Shown: positions 58,931 to 64,000 of the stretch, in pieces
Layout: every line of letters begins with the position of its first letter
Numbering within the stretch: the first letter of the stretch is position 1
From: Boswellia sacra
Taxonomy: Eukaryota > Streptophyta > Magnoliopsida > Sapindales > Burseraceae
Assembly: GCA_013180625.2 (NCBI GenBank)
Contig: SNVD02015005.1
Location: forward strand, 30,369-94,368
Direction: 5' to 3'
Length of the DNA stretch: 64,000 nucleotides
The notes under the pieces: generated by a model
Database searches by the model: none
What the model saw: only the letters and a program-made list of their open reading frames with translations
What the model was told of the DNA's origin: nothing
Translations under genes and position numbers: made by a program

Positions 58931-61356
58931 CATACTTTGAATTCATTTGTGCAACAGCTTGAGGAAACATCCAAACGGGAGCTGAAGTCATTACTCGAAG
59001 GTTTGAAACGTGCATATCTTGGAGAAGAACAGACTCAATCACATTATCGGTAATATCTCTCCTTTTCTTCTCTTCAATGGATGCCGATATCTTTCTGTCG
59101 AACCTTCATGATGAACACTTAAATATGTATGTTTAATAAGAGCTTAGTTCATCATATTGCATTAATAGTGTCATTAAATTCCTCAACTTAAGCATATTTG
59201 TAGTCTTTGCATCTTTGGAATTAACTTTCTCTTAATTTTGGTTTTGTTACAGGTTCGGTAAAATGGACATAACTCTCTATTTTTAGATTAGAATGGTGCA
59301 ATTCTTAATGTTTTGGAAAACTGATTCAATTATCTACAAGATTACATTACACAAGCATAATCTAATTCGGGCTTTTAGTGGACCAAAATTGGGCTTGATG
59401 TGAACCCATCTACAGTCTCGGCCCAGTCTGACCAGGCTTCAGTATTTAGACCGTATCTCTCAAAATACGTATCCAAATTGTGTAAATCAATATGTTCTAG
59501 AAAGCTGAGAGAAATATCTACAACTTTCATGAAGACATGTGATTAAAATTCTCAATATTTCAATGTCAAAAGTGATGGTCAAAGTCGGTGCCTAATGATC
59601 CCAATTGTCAAAGATATTTACAACTAATATTTGACAATTATGCCCTTGTAATTTGACAAGTTTGCCCCTGGATGTATCTATAAATAGAGGTGCCTTGTGA
59701 CCCATTAGGGCATCTTGGCCTTGGCTGGAACATTTTGGCTTTGGCTAGGATCTTGTATTGTGTTTTGTGTGATTATGTTATTAATGAATTTCCTTTTTCT
59801 TGCATTTTATTTTCTTTCTATTATAATGATCTTCTAAATTCTCTTTTGCTAAGGTGAAAGGGTGAAACCCTTGATATGAGAATAAGGATTCCCTAACCCT
59901 TAATATGTGCTTAATAATCTTAATCTTATAATGTTTATTCAATATGATTTATATTTAATTTCTTAATCAATCTTGACACCACTCTTAAAGTGGAGGTCTT
60001 GATCCATTGTCGATAATCCTTGGCACATCAAATGTTTGGATCCTTTCTAGATTTCGTATGGCTCTTCCTAACCGACACGAATCTAGTTAGGAACCTTGAT
60101 TTGTTGTAGACATATGGTGATTGACACATTGGATGCTTGAACCCATACTTTGAATTCATTTGTGCAACAGCTTGAGGAAACATCCAAACGGGAGCTGAAG
60201 TCATTACTCGAAGGTTTGAAACGTGCATATCTTGGAGAAGAACAGACTCAATCACATTATCGGTAATATCTCTCCTTTTTCTTCTCTTCAATGGATGCCG
60301 ATATCTTTCTGTCGAACCTTCATGATGAACACTTAAATATGTATGTTTAATAAGAGCTTAGTTCATCATATTGCATTAATAGTGTCATTAAATTCCTCAA
60401 CTTAAGCATATTTGTAGTCTTTGCATCTTTGGAATTAACTTTCTCTTAATTTTGGTTTTGTTACAGGTTCGGTAAAATGGACATAACTCTCTATTTTTAG
60501 ATTAGAATGGTGCAATTCTTAATGTTTTGGAAAACTGATTCAATTATCTACAAGATTACATTACACAAGCATAATCTAATTCGGGCTTTTAGTGGACCAA
60601 AATTGGGCTTGATGTGAACCCATCTACAGTCTCGGCCCAGTCTGACCAGGCTTCAGTATTTAGACCGTATCTCTCAAAATACGTATCCAAATTGTGTAAA
60701 TCAATATGTTCTAGAAAGCTGAGAGAAATATCTACAACTTTCATGAAGACATGTGATTAAAATTCACAACATTTCGATGTGAAAATTGATGGTCAAAGTC
60801 GGTGCCTAATGATCCCAATTGTCAAAGATATTTACAACTAATATTTGACAATTATGCCCTTGTAATTTGACAAGTTTGCCCCGGGATGTATCTATAAATA
60901 GAGGTGCCTTGTGACCCATTAGGGCATCTTGGCCTTGGCTGGAACATTTTGGCTTTGGCTAGGATCTGGTATTGTGTTTTGTGTGTTTATGTTATTAATG
61001 AATTTCCTTTTTCTTGCATTTTATTTTCTTTCTATTATAATGTTCTTCTAATTTCTCTTTTGCTAAGTGAAAGGGTGAAACCCTTGATATGAGAATAAGG
61101 ATTCTCTAACCCTTAATATGTGCTTAATAATCTTAATCTTATAATGTTTAGTCAATATGATTTATATTTAATTTCTTAATCAATCTTGACACCACTCGTA
61201 AAGTGGAGGTCTTGATCCATTATCGACAATCCTTGGCACATCAAATGCTTGGATCCTTTCTAGATGTCGTATGGTTCTTCCTTACCGACATGAATCTAGT
61301 TAGGAACCTTGATTTGTTGTATACATATGGTGATTGGCACATTGGATGCTTGAACC
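58931..61356 (+). repeat. 1.21-kb tandem duplication with LTR-like promoter sequence
   Basis: CATACTTTGAATTCATTTGT starts at 58,931 and again at 60,144. The two ~1,213-base units (58,931-60,143 and 60,144 to about 61,356) are nearly the same throughout. Each opens with a gypsy pol-leader remnant (ETSKRELKSLLEGLKRAYLG, then a stop) and contains TATAAATA (59,679 and 60,893) followed by ATAGAGGTGCCTTGTGACCC. Non-repeated LTR-like sequence continues to about 61,850, ending CTTGGGAGACAATCC...GTGTCA. This pattern fits tandem internal-LTR units made by unequal recombination. Confidence 0.85.
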
Positions 61357-61961
61357 CATTTACAAGAAGTGGTATAAATATTGGTAATGAAACAAATATA
61401 ATTCATATAACTAAAATGGGTTAATTATCCTTATTTGACATATCAAGGGCGGATCCCCTAACCTTAGCCTTCATTGTTATTGTGTTAATTCCTCTTGTAT
61501 TTTAATTATTCTATTGTTTATGAACTTTTTATTTTATTTACTATGGTAGGTTCTACCACCTTATGAAATTGTTCTGTAATTTACTATGGTTGGTTATACC
61601 ACCTATTTCCATGGATGGTTTTACCTCCTCATGCTTTTTGTTTTATATTTAAATGGTCGGTAATACCACCTACCATCTTACATATTTATTGATATTATCT
61701 TGTCATTTCTTTGAATTATTCACACCATATTTGCTTATCTTATAATTTGTAACGCTAAAATTCCCTTCCTCGTGGATCGACCTCGGACTCACCGGATTTA
61801 TTACTTCGACACTCCTATACTTGGGAGACAATCCTTTTTCGGATGTGTCACTTCGTAAATATTTCCCTTCACTTCGTCAAAATGCTGTGTTCAAAATTTA
61901 TAAAGTACGGATGACTAGACTTTGGGCGTTGATGCTCCTAAATGTGCCTGCGGATATCTGA

Positions 61962-62378
61962 TGGCTTATTGAAGCCAACGTAAGATTGTCCGGTGAGCCT
62001 GATATTAACCTAGCAAAATACATGCCTGGTCTAGGAAAGAGCTACTATGCCAAGAGGCGAAGAGCGAAGAGGTTACAAGTATGTTATAAATGTGCTAGAT
62101 GGAATTGTAACCAGACTTGTCGTTCATTAGGTCTTGTGTCTAGAAATAGAGAAGATAAACTGTCATTTATTAAGAATGGTCTGAGTAATGAGTCGTTGGA
62201 TAATGTTTTATTAACTCTTGAGTCACATTCTTGTGGACTTGTTCAGCGTGAATTGCTTAATTTATGGACACAATTTCATGATGAATTGCATTGTTATAGT
62301 CTAGGGAATCTAACTAAAAACGACCCTGTTTGCCAGTTTATAAGAAAACTGGATGGGAAGCAAATCCCCGACTCATAA
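61962..62378 (+). CDS. Unidentified Cys-rich basic ORF in the retroelement interior
   Basis: An open frame follows TGA 61,959 and reads WLIEANVRLSGEPDINLAKY, then KSYYAKRRRAKRLQVCYKCA, NCNQTCRSLG, LVQRELLNLWTQFHDELH and FIRKLDGKQIPDS, stop at 62,378. There is no clear ATG before about position 62,022. The same frame is open upstream of the TGA from about 61,745 (for example SLRKYFPSLRQNAVFKIYKV), so a longer ancestral protein is likely. The basic run followed by CxxC-x4-C-x3-C could be a nucleic-acid or metal-binding motif. I do not recognise the family. It may be an extra retroelement ORF or a captured gene. Confidence 0.4.
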   Translation, partial: WLIEANVRLSGEPDINLAKYMPGLGKSYYAKRRRAKRLQVCYKCARWNCNQTCRSLGLVSRNREDKLSFIKNGLSNESLDNVLLTLESHSCGLVQRELLNLWTQFHDELHCYSLGNLTKNDPVCQFIRKLDGKQIPDS

Positions 62379-62998
62379 AGGGCGTTTCGGTCGTTACTGG
62401 ACGTAAAACCAGAGGAAGATGTGAGCCACAATCACAACTACTTGTACATTTGAATGTGTGTTAATGTTGCTGAATTTTATTCTTTCTTGTTTTGTTTGAT
62501 TCAATTATGAGTGTTGCCTTTGTGTTGTTGTTCTTTGTTGATTTTGTTTGTTTTAATTTCAAATTTTCCTTTCTGACAAACCATATGACTACCACATGAC
62601 ACCAGCACACATAGGAGACAAGTGTGGGGGTTTTGTCAACCCCCGCCGAAAGTGTATCTCCCTTTTTAATGCTTCATGTGGGAGACAAGTGTGGCGGTTT
62701 TGTCAAACCCTGCCGAAAGCATATCTCCATTTTTCATGCTTCACGTGGGAGACAAGTGTGTAGGTGTTGTCAAACCTCGCCGAAAGCATATCTCATTTTT
62801 TCAAATCTTGGGGCGATAAATCTGCATCGAGCAACCCCCACCGAAATTATGTCTCCATGTGTCAAATTTGAGAGTTTTACGTGTGTATATATCCATTCTG
62901 CATATTTTCAAATGTCATTTTATAACCTGTCTTGCACTTGAATCGCATAATACCTAACAAATATCATTGTCTTACACAAGTTTAGAGCACTTGTAGAA
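62379..62998. repeat. 68-bp tandem repeat (three copies) and non-coding sequence
   Basis: GGAGACAAGTGTG recurs at about 62,613, 62,681 and 62,748, each followed by GTTTTGTCAAACCC-like and GCCGAAAGYRTATCTCC sequence. A diverged fourth partial copy is near 62,830-62,860. The rest of the interval shows no gene. Confidence 0.85.
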
Positions 62999-63297
62999 AT
63001 GGAGAAAAACACCAATTCGACGATTCCAAAATATATGCGTATTTTGTGGATCACAATTTGGTAAATATGGAGAGTTTACAACAGCAGCTCTTGATCTTGG
63101 TAGGACATTAGCTGTGAGGGGTATTCATTTGATTTATGGAGGGAGTAATCTTGGGTTAATGGGGTGTGTGTCGACAGCTGCATCCTTGGGAGGAAGTAAA
63201 GTTCTCGGCATTATCCCTAAACCATTAGATCGTGCGAGATATCATAGGCAAACAACGGGGAAGAGTTACAGGTCTCTAGCATGCATTGAGCGTATTG
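62999..63297 (+). pseudogene. LONELY GUY (LOG)-like cytokinin-activating enzyme fragment, intronless
   Basis: ATG 62,999 reads MEKNTNSTIPK, then after a one-base shift ICVFCGSQFGKYGEFTTAAL, GRTLAVRGIHLIYGGSN, LGLMGCVSTAASLGGSKVLG, IIPKPL and a diverged tail to 63,297. This is the N-terminal Rossmann-like half of LOG proteins, which cut cytokinin nucleotides to free bases. The catalytic PGGxGTxxE motif is not reached. No intron interrupts the ~100 codons, though plant LOG genes normally have several introns. The fragment stops exactly where LTR-like sequence begins at 63,298. Confidence 0.75.
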
Positions 63298-64000
63298 CGA
63301 TAAGTTGTTTATTTATGTATTACTTTCATATCAATTCGTCTATGTTTCTTTGCTATATTCCTTGGTATTTTATGTTTTTGTGTGGTTTTGATGTTTGTAG
63401 GAGTTTTGGAGCAACTTGCACAAAAATGGAGTAAAACCCTTCATTTTCACCTCTGCTAGTCAGTGATCTTCTAGGATTTAATTGTATTGATATACAATGA
63501 ACCCGACAACATGTTATATACCGTTGGAAAGCTCTCGAAGTCTATTTTCTGGAGAAATTTACGGTTTATAAATCCATTCAGTGTACCAAAAAGTGTAATC
63601 AAAACAGTGTGAGATGTATAGAAATATAATTCCACAAGCACTGTAGCATGTATAATACGGGGCACTGTAGCAAGTCACTGTAGCAGAGTATTTAAACACA
63701 TTTTAGGTTTTATTTTCACAACCTGGAAGAGGGGAGAACATGGTGGAGGCTTCAGCTCTGGAATTCTTTCATCTCTTGGAGTTCTTGAAGGAGAAAGGAA
63801 GCTTGGAAAAGAGGAAGAACTACAATCTAAAGAGAATTACATTCAAATTTGCTAAGGTTTCGTCCCTTCCTTTCATTTTCTGGGAATGTCTCCATGTGGT
63901 ATTGTATTGTACCCCGTTCTTAAACATGTGTAAACTGAATCTGAGGTTGAGGGTGATTTCAAAGCCAGTGATGGTTTTGTAAGTTGATGTGCAAGAAGTT
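63298..64000 (+). repeat. Right copy of the Athila-like LTR, cut by the window edge
   Basis: It matches 55,275-55,985 of the left LTR from GTTTATTTATGTAT through CATATCAATTC, TTGGAAAGCTCTCGAAGTCT and TTCTTGGAGTTCTTGAAGGAG. The TATA-like site is altered (TATTTAAACA). About 700 bases more would be expected outside the window. Confidence 0.85.

Larger units (their letters stand above)
55275..64000 (+). mobile_element. Athila-like Ty3-gypsy element without pol, running off the window
   Basis: Direct LTR copies at 55,275-56,688 and from 63,298 to the window end, a tRNA-Asp primer site at 56,695, and an Athila-type gag/protease region at 56,803-58,630 define the element. Coding stops just after the sequence that precedes reverse transcriptase (REAQRRLDPAMM). 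It then jumps to the GGGAGGCAGCCCAATTTTTT leader that normally follows pol, so RT, RNase H and integrase are deleted. The rest of the interior holds unrelated or nested pieces: the 1.21-kb tandem duplication, a Cys-rich ORF and a LOG-like fragment. No polypurine tract precedes the right LTR copy, so that copy could belong to another element. Confidence 0.75.

Overview
This is plant nuclear DNA, most likely from a eudicot. The evidence is AT-rich sequence with GT/AG introns, LTR retrotransposons primed by plant tRNAs, a FAR1-type Mutator-like transposase, a LURP-one-related gene, a CC-NB-LRR remnant, a serine carboxypeptidase-like pseudogene and a nuclear copy of plastid psbH. The window is accessory, repeat-rich chromatin. 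Only one protein-coding gene looks intact: the LURP-one-related gene at 48.6-49.6 kb. No tRNA or rRNA gene or CRISPR array was found.

Layout. 1-11.4 kb is a satellite array of ~227-bp monomers. It runs off the left edge, has local higher-order structure and decays at its right border. 11.47-15.25 kb is a large solo LTR with a 5-bp target duplication (TCATG). It sits in an intron of a glycolate-oxidase-like pseudogene on the minus strand (15.3-23.35 kb). A second insertion, a Ty1-copia element (15,664-22,231, target duplication ATAAC), splits an exon of the same pseudogene. The copia element keeps gag and integrase remnants but has lost reverse transcriptase, and its two LTRs differ greatly in length.

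24.66-38.16 kb is the most interesting part: remains of a large Mutator-like element with three genes. They are a minus-strand ULP1/SUMO-protease-like gene, a plus-strand two-exon gene with an RNase H1 N-terminal (PF01693-type) domain, and a plus-strand FAR1/Jittery-like transposase with SWIM and zinc-knuckle motifs. ULP1-carrying MULEs are known; I do not know the PF01693-type passenger from such elements. All three carry stops or frameshifts, and the protease's catalytic Cys reads Tyr.

38-46 kb holds decayed host sequence: an unidentified exon, a serine carboxypeptidase-like pseudogene, a 170-bp minisatellite, CC-NB-LRR LRR fragments and a plastid psbH insertion. 47.7-50.3 kb is the LURP-one-related gene, bracketed by ~620-bp direct repeats. 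50.5-51.6 kb is a GC-ended, hairpin-rich tandem repeat of possible DNA-transposon origin. 53.9-55.2 kb is a decayed copia fragment. 55.28 kb to the end is an Athila-like Ty3-gypsy element with a tRNA-Asp primer site and degenerate gag but no pol. Its interior holds a 1.21-kb tandem duplication carrying TATA boxes, an unidentified Cys-rich ORF, and an intronless fragment of a LONELY GUY (cytokinin-activating) gene that abuts the right LTR copy.

Limits: homology was judged by eye from recognised family motifs. Exon borders come from GT/AG signals and reading frames. No identity percentages were computed.
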